From positions 6,694,001 to 6,758,000 of the forward strand of contig NC_135010.1 of the NCBI RefSeq assembly GCF_051020985.1: DNA of 64,000 bases, given 5' to 3'. The translations under genes and the position numbers were made by a program. Every line of letters starts with the position of its first letter. Position 1 is the stretch's first letter. Below are positions 46,548 through 60,273 of this stretch, piece after piece. Below the pieces are notes generated by a model, which was not told the DNA's origin, did not search any database, and saw nothing but the letters and a program-made list of their open reading frames with translations. The DNA is from Nomia melanderi. Its lineage: Eukaryota > Arthropoda > Insecta > Hymenoptera > Halictidae.

Positions 46548-49500
46548 TCGTTCCCACCGCGAAGACCGTTGCACCTTCGCGTCTCGACGACACGGCTCGC
46601 GGTTTTCCTGATGCCTTGATTTTTTTCCTTTTCGCTTCGGTCAAACAGCATTATTCGAACCGGCGCTAACGAGTCACGCTGATGGTGCGGAAAGACAGAA
46701 GCGGTTCAAGCTGTAATTTCATTCAGCGCGTTTGTGAACGTGTGAACGGGCAACTTCGTTGGATAGGTTTATTTCGAATAGAATTATTGTTTTGTGGTAG
46801 CTTCTTTCCTGTACTATTATTGGATAGTTAAATACTGATTATTTGAACTTTATAGCAAGGAAATTTGAATCTGGTTCACATTTTTTATCGTTTTTGCTGT
46901 CAAATAATTTTAACAGTTAGCCAATCCAATGAAATCTTCCACTTTTCCTTTAGCAACACATTACCATTTTTGTTCATTTTTTTGTTACATAGTAAGCTTT
47001 GAACTGAGGATATTTAGAATTCATTAGGTACCATTTTTGCTTTTATGACATACAATTTTTAATGAAGTCTGTTAAGGTTAACTAAAGTTAATGATAAAGA
47101 TTATGGTTATAGTTTCTTTCGGGTGGTTGTCTAAGCGTTAATGTGTTCAATGATAATAAAAAATGTATAAAAATGCGTGTATATTTAATATATTTAACAG
47201 TCAATATGACGAGTTTCAAGTTTCTTGTTTTATATTACATATATTATTAAGACACTTCTATTGGAGTTCATATTGGCTTTAACTAAAATAAAGGAATTAG
47301 TTCCTATGCTAATTTATTCTCCATTAACCACTCTTATCTTGAAGTTGTTCATGAAGGATGCTACAGTAGGTACACCAAAATCCATCAATATCATCAATCA
47401 ATATGCTACTTGTTCTAGTGCTAATACAGTTGTGTATTGAGCTTTATTTTACGTATTAGAACTATCTTACGGCAGAAGCATCCAGGACAGGTGTGAAACG
47501 AGTTCAAACTCTTCAACCGTAATTCTGAGATAAAGAATATTTACCTACTTACCGAGTGAAGCAACACATACAATAAAGAATAAAATTTTATTGGCATAGG
47601 AAAAAGAATGAAATGCTTGCGCAGTTCGTGGAATTCTTTCTGTTTCTTTGATGCACTCATAGCGTGTCACTTCGACGAAGCCATTAAACCACAAACAATA
47701 ATAAATTTCAATAAATCAAAGGAAAGAATAGAATTATTGTGAAGTCAACAATAACTTTATGAAGTCATCGTATAAGTCGTTTTTTAACTTTCAGTGTAAA
47801 AAATCAGTGTTTCAATTTCGTTTAATCATCAATGTATCGACCATCGTTGTTCGACCTTTTCAAATTTCGAAAATATCATTAAAAAATACCTCACGTAATA
47901 AAATAGGACACGGTGTTGCTTGCAGTATGACCTAATATTAAATCCTAAGTTTCCGAAAATTTCCGAATGCAGGAATGCCACCTCGAGCAGTATCAATTTG
48001 CATGCGTTTACTAATCTAAATATAAAGCGGCTGTGTACGAGAGTATTCTATCTTCCTAGTTGAGGAAAAAAAAGAACTGTTTTGTAACAATGGTTGGACG
48101 GTCGGCTGAAAAGGAGGAAAAAAGAGATGAATTGTGTAAGAAGCTGTGTCGGTTTCTACGCGAGGTTTTTTGTTCGTCTTTTAGGAAATCTATTCGAAGA
48201 ACTCGGTTTCACTTTAATGCACACCAGTCACATGATGTGTTCAACCTCGTGCGTTTTTCCTTTGCGGAGCATGAAGTATTTGCGCAAATAGAGAGCAGAT
48301 AAGGCAATTATATAATTTCCGTGAATTTTCGAAAGTTTCGTGTTTTCGTTTAAAAACGGTATCACTGCGGTTGCATCATTTCCTCGATATTTGAAAACAC
48401 GTGTTGCGCATTGCATACAAACAACAAGACTCTATGGTTTCTGATTTAATAATAGACAGGGAATTTATGTAATCCGTTTTTTTTCTGTTTATTTCAGTGC
48501 GAGTCTTTATATAGGCATCGATTTGATAGTATCGCCATGAAACACTGATAATGCGGAAGAAATATATTTTTCGGAGTTCACCTTTCTTGCAAATATGAAG
48601 AAGGAAATAAATATTCATTTGCGGTAATCGCGGAAGAATTTGGATTGTTAATTTTAACGATAATCGGAAAGACCGTAATAAAAGTTTTATTGTCTGCAAC
48701 TGAAGTCTGCATGTCTAGCGGATAGAATGAAAAAATTGTGTATTTAACGTTCGATATCGGTATTTTTCATTTGTCATTCATTGATGTCGAAGCTTTTTTA
48801 TGAAATAATTACTGTGTACATTAAAACAGGAATGAGAAAGTATTTCTTTCTAAATACTTCTTTCGTTGAGAAAGAAATTTTTATACAATTTTTCATTGCG
48901 AAACATGCGATACGTCTGCCATCGATAAATCAAATGGAGCAACCTCGAATCTGATTCATCCTCCTTTCTATTAACCATAAGAGAGTCACTCATTTATGAT
49001 CATCCTTTGTACTTTATATTTTGCAGCATGGAAATATTTATTTTCTCTTGGCGAGTACAATGTTAATATAGATTCAATTACATTAGAATTAATATATTAA
49101 ACAATAATTATTTTATGTTACCGTAATTTTTGCCATTTCCTTGGAACCATATTTAAGAAAAAGGCAATAATTAATTTTCCTAACGAACCGGAAATGAAAA
49201 AGTTAATACTTGTCATAGTGATTGCTCTTCATCTTCTTATATCTTACAAATTCAACAAAATTCGGCTTGTTCAATACGTTACTGAGAAAATAAATTTTTG
49301 CATCTATACAAAAAGTTGCCACCCAAATGCGACTGACATAGCAAACAAAATATTATTCGAATAATCAATATTGGAATACCTATATTGAACACCATTTTGT
49401 ATTATTAGTTAACTGAACCAGTGAAACAATAGTATTCAATTTAATTTATCATCACAATTATAAATTAACATTGACTTAACACAATCATACACGTCGCAAC

Positions 49501-51590
49501 AAATCATAGTTAACACTAGATTTACAGAATGTGCCAACTTGACACGTACTGAATTTCATTTCCTAATAATCAATTTCTAAACATACAATTCCCAAAATCT
49601 GAACGAACGCCAGTTTTTCTAGGAACAATGGAATAAACTACAGAATAAATGTCTGCCAACCTAGCGTTAAATTCTCAGAATGATAACATGTTGAATTTGC
49701 ACCCGAATTTACGTTACCACCTAATACCAACGAAACGAATGAAATATAGCGAAGAATATTGCCATTGGTCCGATTAATCTTCCGAAATAAGTTGTTCCTT
49801 GAGCGATGGCCAATATCTGTATTATCCGGAAGAAAGGTTCGCCGCGACAAAGGGTAGTAATACTCTCAGCAACAACGGGCCAGTATTTTCAATGACTCGA
49901 ATCCTCTGCGAGAGCCTTTCATGCCCTTGCCTGCTTCACCCTGTCCCAGTCGGTGTAAAATACGCTTGCCTTTGTAACGCGGGAATTTACAAGGGCAAGA
50001 TATTTCTAAAGACGGAGGGCCTTTGTGCGCCGGGACCGGCTTCCCTGTGTGCGATCTGCAATGGCCCGCGCGATAAATGACGAAAACTCGGAGGGCTCGT
50101 TACATTCGCACCGCGTCTATGAGCCGCCGTTAAACGCCGTTGCTACTGCCATCTGCCAATGGATCCTTCTACGGATCGTTTTATCACTAGATAGTGGATC
50201 TTTGTTCAAAATAAAAATTTGTTTCAGTCATTTCAATAAATGAATTGTTTTGTCTGGTAGCTTAGGTACATTTAAAGAAAAATCAACGTGATGGTTATAA
50301 AAGTTACAATATTGTATTATCTTCTTGTTTGTAAAAGGTTTTTTTTCATTGAGTTAAGGTACTTTCGAAATGAACGACTTAAATTAGGATTGAGTGAAAG
50401 TAATTTCTTTAAGGATTTTGGAAGTTGAAAATGAAGCAGAGTTTTCAAATTTTTATGCGGTTTTTTATATTCGTATTTGTTACAAACGTATGAAATTTGC
50501 TGTCTACTTATTGTGTAATAAAAAGAATGATAATTATTTGAGTTTCTTGTGATTTCTTTTGATGATCTTTTTAAGCATGGTTGCAAGTTTTTAATATGTT
50601 GGTAGTAGGTTAATTTGAATAAATTGATAATGTAGTTTCTTAAATGTAGATTGATATGTTGTATAACATTTATATCCACAATATTCAGTACAGAAGTTAC
50701 TAATATATTAGAAATTTAAATTGTAATTTTGGATGTATAGAATTATTATAGTTGTGCCAATTAATGTAAAGTGATTTTTTGAACGTAGATTAATAAAACA
50801 AGATTAGTTAAATTTTTATACTCATTTCGAATATTGAAAGTGTAAACTTTAATTTTCTTTAACTTTGAGAAGCGTGCGTGTAATACAGCAGAAACATTTG
50901 CAGTCGATAATGAGGATAGTAACAGAAATATAGTCTGTAGACGTTTTTCAATGAAATGAAAGAAGCATTGACCAAATTATGAACCAGTTATTGCAAGATC
51001 AATTTGATTCCAATATGCAATATTTAATTTATGTGAAAAATAAGAGCATCTTATCGACCAGTGATGAATGAGCTGCTTCGCGGAGTTCTCGTTGGCAGCA
51101 TTTACATGAGCGCGCGTGAATTCAAATATTATGGCGGGAAGTATAGGCGTATGAATTATATGAACGTTAATTTTACTGTCACGATGAAATTTAATACTTG
51201 TTACTACAATTTACCATTCTTAGAAAACAAGATAAAACTATTAAGTAACGAACATAAAATAAACACACTTTCGGATATAATTTCTAACATAATTTACGAA
51301 TACATTTATCAACAAATAAAAATTCTATTTCATCTTACCTATTCTTCAAATAATTAACAATCTTCTCCTAAAATATCCACACTTAAAACTATTTACCTCA
51401 CAATATCAAGTTAAAATGTTAGAATGTTCAATCAAATGTTAATACCGGTCACTCAACCGGTATCCATTTAGCGTTAATATTCCATCAACGCGCAGTGAAC
51501 ATTTCGTGCCGCATAAATCAATTAAATAACGAGGAACCTCCGATCCCAAACAATTCTCCAACAAACAATTTCATTAATTACCGTGCGTTG
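46548..51590. other. Noncoding stretch
   Basis: AT-rich with no recognised exon. Short open frames (for example 48060, 49799 and 51061) resemble nothing known. It includes a family C element (49510-49670) and a modestly GC-rich patch at 49880-50170. The last 230 bases are C/A-rich on the plus strand. Confidence 0.5.
49510..49670. mobile_element. TTAA miniature element, family C
   Basis: Begins TTAACACTAGATTTACAGAA and ends TGCCAACCTAGCGTTAA (reverse complement TTAACGCTAGGTTGGCA). Same terminal family as 25056-25252. 161 bp, noncoding. Confidence 0.7.
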
Positions 51591-52240
51591 TTGCCACAGT
51601 CGGTAAGCGCGGCCGTTTATCGACCATAGGTAACTACGGCCGCCGTACTCGCCGGGTTAGAGGCTGTCCGTCGAACGCGAAGCGCTGGGCGAAAGAGATC
51701 GATATTATCCAGGTTGCCGCGGCCGAACGAGCCCTTGCTGGAACGTTATATTTAGATAGACCCTTCCCTCGTCATCAAGTGGCAAGGTACAACGGCGGAC
51801 CTTGCTCGATTGCCCCTGGAAAAGCGATATTAACGCGGATTTGCGGTGTGCCCCTGGACCTCCTCGGAGGAACGACCGGCCTAGGCCCAATCACAATGCG
51901 GAATCCAATTCCTGGCCGGTTTAGATATCGCGATAGCGCGTGTACCATCCGCGTATCTCGGCCTGCTGGATCATCGGCCGTATCTTAACGAAGCATTGTC
52001 CGGTTTTTCCTGCAACCCTTTCTCCCGTCCATTTCCCTATCATTCAGCATCCTGGGTCTGCTACCCTCTGGCAACGTCAGTCCGGTCGGTTATGCATTTC
52101 CGGCGGCCGCGTTCCAGCTTCCGGCTCAACCTTTTGTTGTGCTTTGCTGGGTCGGAGTACGCGCGACCTAACTCGATCGAAAATATTGGGCGAGTTAGTT
52201 TGGTTGCTGGCGTGGATATGTTTTAACTGTAGGGATTGAA
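51591..52240. promoter_or_regulatory. CpG-rich island
   Basis: A GC-rich block, C/A-rich on its left (2 G versus 14 C in 51361-51420) and turning G/T-rich at its right edge. Overlapping frames on both strands have no recognisable motif. It immediately precedes a pair of abutting TTAA elements. Confidence 0.4.
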
Positions 52241-52266
52241 TATGTTCACTGTTATATTAGTAGCTA

Positions 52267-52508
52267 TTAACACGTTGACTACCACGAAAAACGTCAGCAT
52301 TTTATTTGTCACTGATTTCTCTTGTAGCAAAAATGAAAAGTAATAATTATCAATTATTTGGTACTCTATTATTAGGTTACACTATGATACAGTTATTCGC
52401 GTTATTGAACATTTTCATTCGGCGCCAGTTATCTTATGAATTATAATTGTTTCCGAGTAATTTGAAAGCTCCGGTCATCGGTGACCACCGTGGCAGTGAA
52501 CGTGTTAA
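52267..52508. mobile_element. TTAA miniature element, family A subgroup
   Basis: Begins TTAACACGTTGACTACCACG and ends CGTGGCAGTGAACGTGTTAA, with terminal repeats of about 19 bp. The interior shares AGCTCCGGTCATCGGTGA and CATTCGGCGCCAGTT with the copy at 60027-60273. It shares its right TTAA (52505-52508) with the next element. Confidence 0.8.
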
Positions 52509-52717
52509 CCCTTTGCGGACGAATGTCGACATTTTGGAGAGATGAAGTGTTCATATTTGGAAGACTAAGTTGCAGAGACATGATTTAATTATTCCGATAG
52601 CAAGAGATCAGCTCGTAGTTTCGTTTTTTCTTATTAATTAAGTAATTGATATTTAATTTGACTTCATCTGTTGAAGACTTTGTACATTTCAAAGTATCTT
52701 CGTTTGCAGAAGGTTAA
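52505..52717. mobile_element. TTAA miniature element, family D, abutting
   Basis: Begins TTAACCCTTTGCGGACGAAT and ends TCGTTTGCAGAAGGTTAA (reverse complement TTAACCTTCTGCAAACGA). 213 bp. The left end matches the fragment ending at 26708. Confidence 0.7.
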
Positions 52718-55700
52718 AATCACTTGTATGTAGCTGCTCTTTTAATCTTCTTGTATCTGATAGGTTTAATGGAATTCGGTTTCATGTTGGGGAAATTCAT
52801 TTTTAAGTGTGTATCGAATGTTGTGTCTCTTGGATTTGGGTGACATGGTAGTTAAACTGTGATGAATCGGATGCTACTTTTGGTTGGTTTAATTTTGGCT
52901 CTGTTATTTTGCTGCTTTATGATATTAATGGTACTAAAATGTTGAATACATTCGAATATTTATGTTATATGTTATGAAACATTAAGGAATATTGGTTTTT
53001 ATAAATGTAGAGCAAAATAGATAGTGTGCGTTAGGTTCTGTTACATCGTCACCTTTCATAAAGGCAAAACAAAAATCGAGTGATGCCAAATTACGAACGC
53101 CATGAGCGTTCTTCTAGCTATCAAATATTCAGGTTGGTATCACTTGGTTTGAGTTACGATTTGGAAGAATTATTTGATCGCTAACAATATTCGTGAACCT
53201 ACTGGGAAAAGGGAATAACAAACAGCACGGTCGATTGTTTCGCGACTCAGGTATAGGTACTATCGTTCCTACCTTGCGTTCGTTCTCATTTTTTCTATCC
53301 GTATGGCTGAGTTTATTGTTCGAATGTTTTTGTGTTGTAGTCAGGGCAAGTTCTGAGGGAGATTTGGTAGATAGTGGTTGTTGTAATAATTCGAACTTTT
53401 AGGGAGTATTTTGTAGAAGGATTCATGTTATTTGAAAATATTTGAAAATGTTTTCTGTAACTTTTCCTTGTTTGAGTAATTAAGAAGTTGTAGCAAAAGG
53501 AAGGAAACGATTGACGAGTTGACGAAACATGTGCAAAGCTTTTCAATTTATTTGTAATTTTATGAAACCCTTAAGAGAAAAAGTAAAATTCCACGTAACG
53601 CATGTTTCTGTAAATCATTTCGGATAAATATTATTTTTGAAGATAACATTAAAAGAATATTAAATACAACAATTAATATTAATATTATCAATATTGCAAT
53701 TAAACCAAAATTTGAAAAGATCTATAATTTAGAATACTAAATCCAGACCTACATGTATAATTTCAAATTACAGTTTACAATCAATTTGTAATTTCAGACA
53801 TTCCTATAGGAAAAAAATGATTATCCAGTTTTCATTTTTATAAATCAGTTCAGACGGATATCTTTAAAAAAATTAATATCTAATAAAATTCACCGAACTA
53901 CTTGTTGGCTGACATCTAATGCTTTTCAAGCTTTCCAAAGCAAGCCAACATCGCTTCCGTAAACTCAACAGATTGATATTTTCCGCGCAGAGTTACGTTT
54001 GAGGAATAGGAAGCGCATTAGATGGCACGCCTCAGGTTTTCCGTAGAATCATCCGTGACCGACATTAGAATTCCAGAGTATAAAGAGTCGAGTGCATACA
54101 TTTCTACTGCTAAAGCAGATATTGTGCCGTTCTATTGCATGCTCTGCCTTCGATACCGCGAGCATCGTATATCGCAATAGTGAATATTCGCTTTCACACG
54201 TGCACACGTGGACGTACCTGCGGTTCCGCAACATATACGGAAAAACGCGATCGAAATAGCATGCAATTTATGCTCTTCATATATCTTTAATTGAAACGTG
54301 CAACTCGCACATTTATTTAACAATAAGATTTAGTTGTAATTTCACGATAGTTGGAGGTTATTAAATAAAAGAGAATACATTTGTATTGTGTCACATCTTG
54401 TATTAATAATTATTTATCGCATTGTACGTTTTATTTTAAATTTCTAACTTCAAATTATTTATTGTGAGATATTTCTTTGCATTTGCTTCTCGTAAACAGA
54501 ATCATGAAAGAAATAGATTTTTGGTGTTTGTCATTAGGTTTCTGTATTTAAAATAGAAAATTCTATATAAATTTTATTATTTTACCATAAAAAGGTTAGT
54601 GTATATTTTCTTTTTTTTATAGTTTGTATATGATTAATTAATGGTCCCCATAGTATTGACTCTTTCTACTTGCTATGCATTTTGATTGAACCACGTTTTG
54701 ACAATATAATTATTTTGTAAACAAGCAACATCGTTGGCGACGTTTATGAACATTAATATCTAAATAAAATGAATAATTGAAATATCTAAAGTTACAGAAA
54801 TTTTCGAAAGTGATTCTCTTGAAAATGAACATCTGTATCAAATAAGTTTAATTACTATTACTTATTTATGATCGTTGAATAGAGTTGTTTATTTTCCAGT
54901 TGCATCATAAATTACACAGTGTGTTTAATATACTCTACTTCATTAGCCGGCATAGTACAGTGACTGTTGTAGACTCTGTTGTTCGCAACGTCAATGTTTG
55001 TATACCAATTCCCTTGTAGTGTGTAAAATATTACGCTACATATACTGTCATTCAAGTCCATTAACCTTATTTAAGACTGAAGCTATAATTAATGAAACTG
55101 ACTGTTCTGCACAAAAATTTATTACAGAAATCTCAAAAGAACTACGGAATACATCAAACTTTTTAATTTCTTTTACAAATTACAAAAATGGAACAGAAGA
55201 AACTTCAATCCAATTATATTTTCAATTTGCATACTACTAATTAAACTTAAACATTCATAGAAACTAAAGAAAAATGTTAGAAATGAGATTTCAGTTTATT
55301 CGATAGTTTCTTAGAAAAAGTTATCTGTTTATTGGATAATCGTAACAATAGAAATTCGAATTGGATCGTTTTGACACATCTGGTAACCAGAGTTTCGAAA
55401 ATTGATTTAATGTGCTGCGCTAAACGAAATGGCACTGCTCTGTGTGTATTTCTTTTCCCATTTATCCTCGCGGAAACGTCGCGTCGGATATTCCTGAAGG
55501 CGGCCGCATCGAAATTAGACGGTTTATTGTACTTTTATGTCGCGCGTGTTTAAAGTCTTCTTCTTTTTAATGCATCGATCACCAACGACGTTTGTGCAAC
55601 AAATCCAGGTGCTCGCAACATTATCCGATCTCGTGTTTTTTCTCCGCGTTGTTTTTCGTGGCCTATATTCGTACGCGTCGAACATCGATTTATAGCGCAT

Positions 55701-55734
55701 CGCGTGTACCGGGTGTCTGAAGAAGATACTGCAT
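52718..55734. other. Noncoding AT-rich stretch
   Basis: No recognisable exon. A CpG-richer patch lies at 55420-55720, just before the tandem repeat at 55740. Short frames at 54998 and 55332 are not convincing. Confidence 0.5.
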
Positions 55735-56090
55735 AATGTTGTTCAAAGTATTAACGAATATTACATATAATTTGAAATATTACGAATCATTATATACAGA
55801 CACTTTAAGACATTAAAAATCGTTTGTGATTAAATTTATTTAAAATTTTCTAAATTCAAAATATTAGAAATTATTACATGCAATTTGAAATATTACAAGT
55901 CATTATATATAATTTTAAATATTACGAATCATCATGTATAGATACTTCAAGATATTAAAGTTCGTTTGTGACTCAAAATATTCAAAATTCGCTGAATTCA
56001 AAATATTCAAAATTATTACGTGTAATTAAAAATATTACAAGCCATCATATATAACTTAAAATCATTATCGGATCATTATAATAGTATATA
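55735..56090. repeat. Degenerate AT-rich tandem repeat
   Basis: Two full copies and a partial one start near 55752, 55869 and 56010. They share ATTATTACATGYAATTTGAA, then ATATTACRARTCATYATATA, then CTTYAAGAYATTAAA and CGTTTGTGAYT. The period is about 115-145 bp. Noncoding. Confidence 0.65.
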
Positions 56091-59000
56091 ACGTAATATA
56101 TTATAAATTGTTTAAATCACTTAATAATAATTACACTATTTACTATATTAAATTTGTATGATCTGAAACTGAACCATAGAAAAGATTAAAACATTTTGAT
56201 TTCACTTTCATTTGAAATAATACGTTACAATTTAATTAACTTCTGTAATAGTCGCTTGTTTTGAAAAATGGTCGCGCGTATAGAAGTATATTTTATACGG
56301 TGCAAGGATGGTACCATCTTTAAAAGAACAACGTTATTAAAAACTTTCGAAACTTTTATTAAAGCATCATTATTTTACGCAAAGAATGTTTTACTTTCGC
56401 AGAGAGGCTCACGGTTAATCTAATGTATTGCACTGCACTCTTGTTTTCTTATTAAAACTATTTTTCAGCGGCGCGCCACGTTTAATAATCGCAAGGAATG
56501 AATAAAACAAACATGTTTCAAGCAATAATGATGAATGACGCTCATAAACGTGAACGGCAAACAAGGTTTACGTCGTCTGGAGTTCGAGTCCAGCAGGGTG
56601 CTATAAAACAAGAGCAATTCCGTGTAATTTTTTCTCCTGGCTGTGTTAGTACGCCGCCAAATCCTTTTAAGAAACACGTTACTCTGAAAACATACTTCTA
56701 TAGAAGAAGGAAAATTATGGTTCACTTGGAAAACCAGAGGAAGCTAAATAATATTTAGTTCTTACGTAACACATAATGGTACGGACTAAGATCCAAATTA
56801 TATACTAATGACATTCTATGAAGTTCATAACAATTGCGTGTGAAACAATGTTTTACTAGATTTTCCTTTTAACTGGAATCTAATAGGGTCATCTATAAAG
56901 TCAAGAAATTCCTATTTACTTCCAGTTTTGCATATGTTGATATTAGTTGCCAAATGTTTTGAAAACTTGCAGTAATATTAGTGATTATCATATTCAAATA
57001 TAATAACAATACTCAAATCGAAATTTATTATCAACCTCAACATTTGTTTTAATAATTCAATTTATGATTAATTATATGACTTCAGATTGTATTTTTGAAA
57101 GGTAAATTTATATGTTCTAAAATGAATAAAATATAATGAAGCAGATCAATTTTTCATTAGTTTGTTACTTTATGTAATATACATCATAATGTGATACATT
57201 TAGTAGGAATGCAAGAAGACTGACAAAGTTTCAAGTTCTTTGGATTGATTCGAAGCATCGGATGCTGCAACGTTGCTCGCCGAGGCGAAATATTTGCACT
57301 CTAAGTTTACAATTATTGGCAAATGCATTAAACCTGTTAAACGGATTCTTAGTTTCTGTTTCGACTCCTATTAACTTTTATCTCCGTCGTACTCGTGAAT
57401 GTATTCCCGCGCATCTAAATTTCATAAGGGAAGATCACGTTACAAAATGCGCTTTTGAAGTTCTCCCGTTCTGCGGGGGAGGAGTAGACCTCAACGGGGG
57501 TGGGAACTGACATTTCAACGTTTATTTTTAGTTCTTTGAGTTTGAAATATGAAGCTGGAAGCATTAAATGAAGTAGACAGAAATATTATGAAACCAATTC
57601 CCTTTTTACCAGTGTATAACAAATTTCAAATAGTTAATCACTGTTGTCAAAATAGTTAAGATAATGGTTTAATTATTATTTAAATGATAAAATGATACTA
57701 AATTGTCGTTTAATGTTGAGTAAATAGTGTATTATTGATAATTATAAATACTCCATTGTTGAAAATAATTGTTTATATTATAAGAAATTAGGGTACATGT
57801 ATATACATAGGTAATTAAATACAGAGGAAGTGAATACAATGATGTTCTTATTTGCAACGGGTTAACAAATCCAACAATAATATCAGTTTATAAATAAACG
57901 AACGGAAGATATAATTTGTTTTCCTGATTGTAAACGCTGAAAAATGAATTGAAATGGTTTGATTCGGTAGCCTCTTTGATAAATCCGAATGCGTTTTAAT
58001 GTGCTGTATTAATAATGTAAATCGTAATGAATTTTTACAATGCATGCGAAGCAAACCATTGCGATGATAATTACGTTGTAACTGAATGGGAATTAAAGCA
58101 AGGAACGAGGAAATGAAAAATCAATAGACAATAAATGCGCCACGGTATGCACAGCGATTTCGCTCGCAAATGAATTTCGAAAAATCAATTTTCAGTGCTC
58201 AATTCAGTTAAGATATTAAAAATAATCTCAACTTCTCAATAATTAGTTTCATTTAAAAAAAAATCAGTCACTAATTAAATCTATTGGCATTCGACTTTAA
58301 ATTTGAATTTCAAACAAATTAAAGAAGCGCAGATGTCTTTTTAGTTAACGACCAATAGAATTATATAAAAACATCACTTCGTATCAAATAAAACACATGA
58401 AAGGAAATTTCTATTGTTAGTATATTACAAAATTGAATTGACAGTACACCAAAAGCACTACAATCAATAATAAACATTAAAAAACTACATCCAAAATACT
58501 AATATCCATAAACTTAATTAATAAAGAATTATTAATTAGAATTAATTCATAAAAAATCACGATAAACCTAACTACAGAAAAACAGAGTTAACCCCTTCCC
58601 ATTCTCCCATTCATCTACAAATTTCAAACAGCATTAAACACCTACAGACACATAGCTTAACAACAATCTCCACGCTCTATCCTCAAATTTGAAAGAACTC
58701 TACACAAGCACGACCAAAAACGTCAACGAACAAACTTCTGTTAAAAAAATCGAAACCACGATTGTCTCAACAAGTCCCCAAGACCATAGCATAGTCAACC
58801 CTTTGCCTATGATTTATTTCTTACCCACGGTCGATACAACTACTTTAACAATTTACTGGTCAAAGAAAAAAATTGCGAAGCTCACTCTAAGTCTACGTTT
58901 ACCCCAAAGGTGAAGATTGATAACAGAATAATAATATTCAATTAAAAAGAAAGAAATACTAAATGACACTCAGATATTTCGAGTTCAGTTTAAAATCCTC

Positions 59001-59150
59001 GTCACGAGTCTGACACGATATTGTATTTCAAGGGGTGAAACTCATTTTACCCTTTACTCACTCGAAATAAAACATATTCCAACTATCTAGAATCACCTAC
59101 ACAGCCACGAGACAATTCGTCGCTGTCACAAACCAGAATCCCACGATCTA
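56091..59150. other. Noncoding AT-rich stretch
   Basis: No recognised exon. The right end (58.5-59.15 kb) is C/A-skewed on the plus strand (4 G versus 19 C in 58561-58620). CGTCACGAGTCTGACACGAT near 59000 is a diverged copy of the repeat at 26655. Confidence 0.5.
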
Positions 59151-59660
59151 AACCAACATTACTCCTTCGGTACCATCCTCCTTTCGACCGTCTCCCTCCC
59201 AACCAGTGCATTAGCAGTGCATCAAGCGGCTAACAAACATGGGTCGCCCTAACGTTCGGTCCAGGCCACGATCGTTGGTCGCAGAGCCTGCATTGATTCG
59301 GCTGGGTGCTCGAATATAGATCATCCGTATCACGCCGGTGGAAGGTGATACCGATAGGGGGCGTCGTTCGATACATCAAAGCGTTGGCGATCGCCGTCGG
59401 GAGCGGTTTTGAAATCGGAGCAGAGGAGTCTGCGATCGAATCATGAGGCCGCGGCTCGCGGCGCGGCAGCAACAGGCGATTTCTGGCTCGCCGGAACAGG
59501 TCTGCACACCCTCCCCCTCCGTCACCCTATATGCGCCCACCTATCTGCCGATGCGTGTATATACACATTGCTACCTGGAAAGCTGCACGATATGCCTCTG
59601 TGATGTATTGATTGGAAGCTGGGGCTACAGGTGGCTTTCCGGCGCTTGCGCCATGGACGG
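59151..59660. promoter_or_regulatory. CpG-rich island
   Basis: A GC-rich block with C/A-rich DNA to the left and, beyond the repeats, G/T-rich DNA to the right (28 G versus 4 C in 60481-60540). Overlapping open frames on both strands show no recognisable motif. Possible promoter or enhancer. Confidence 0.4.
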
Positions 59661-59931
59661 ATATGAATAAGCTCTCGTTTCCTTATTAAAATCCCCCATG
59701 AGCTCGCCTGGAGTAATCGTTACCCCAGGCCCAATGTACCCTGGGTTCCTCAGGAGAACCCTGGAAGACATGTGGGCTTCAGCTGGTTGGGTTCCATCTT
59801 TTTTCGTATTGTTTTTGAGACTCTCTTGTTGTATGCTAATATGGTTACTTGTAAGCAATTGGAACTTGGATCTAGAATTTTTAGCGTAGCTTTAGGGTAT
59901 CTTCGGGTGCAACTTTAGGGTGCAACGGTAA

Positions 59932-60020
59932 TAATCCAATTCAGTCAAATGATTTAACATTACACTTTTGCCATTTTGTGTATTTCGCTCTATAAAATCG
60001 TGCGGCGTTCAACGTGTTAA
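59932..60020. mobile_element. Fragment of family A TTAA element
   Basis: ATCCAATTCAGTCAAATGAT through TGCGGCGTTCAACGTGTTAA matches the inverted right half of family A (compare 37211-37449). The left half is missing. Confidence 0.7.
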
Positions 60021-60026
60021 TGAAGT

Positions 60027-60273
60027 TTAACAGGTTGACTGTCACGAGAATTTCAAACGTTTTTTGTAACAGTATATATTCCTTCATAACAAAGGCAAAT
60101 GGTATTAGGAATAATTATTAATGATTTGGTATCGCGGTACACGTGTTACACTATCATCTAGCTGTTTGTGTTTTTAAGTATTTTTATTCGACACCAGTTT
60201 TCTTATTGTAATTGCATTTAAGCAATCTTGAAGCTCCGGTCACCGGTGATCATCGTGGCAGTTAACGCGTTAA
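60027..60273. mobile_element. TTAA miniature element, family A subgroup
   Basis: Begins TTAACAGGTTGACTGTCACG and ends CGTGGCAGTTAACGCGTTAA, close to the copy at 52267-52508. The interior includes AGCTCCGGTCACCGGTGATC. It lies six bases from the preceding fragment. Confidence 0.8.

Noticed and set aside
52555..52580. miR-7-like TGGAAGACTAAG
   Set aside because: Only the seed-like start matches. It lies inside a TTAA element and has no pairing arm nearby.
56570..56610. tRNA-like T-arm (CTGGAGTTCGAGTCCAG)
   Set aside because: The loop register does not fit a T-loop on a 5-bp stem, and no D-arm, anticodon arm or acceptor stem can be drawn around it.
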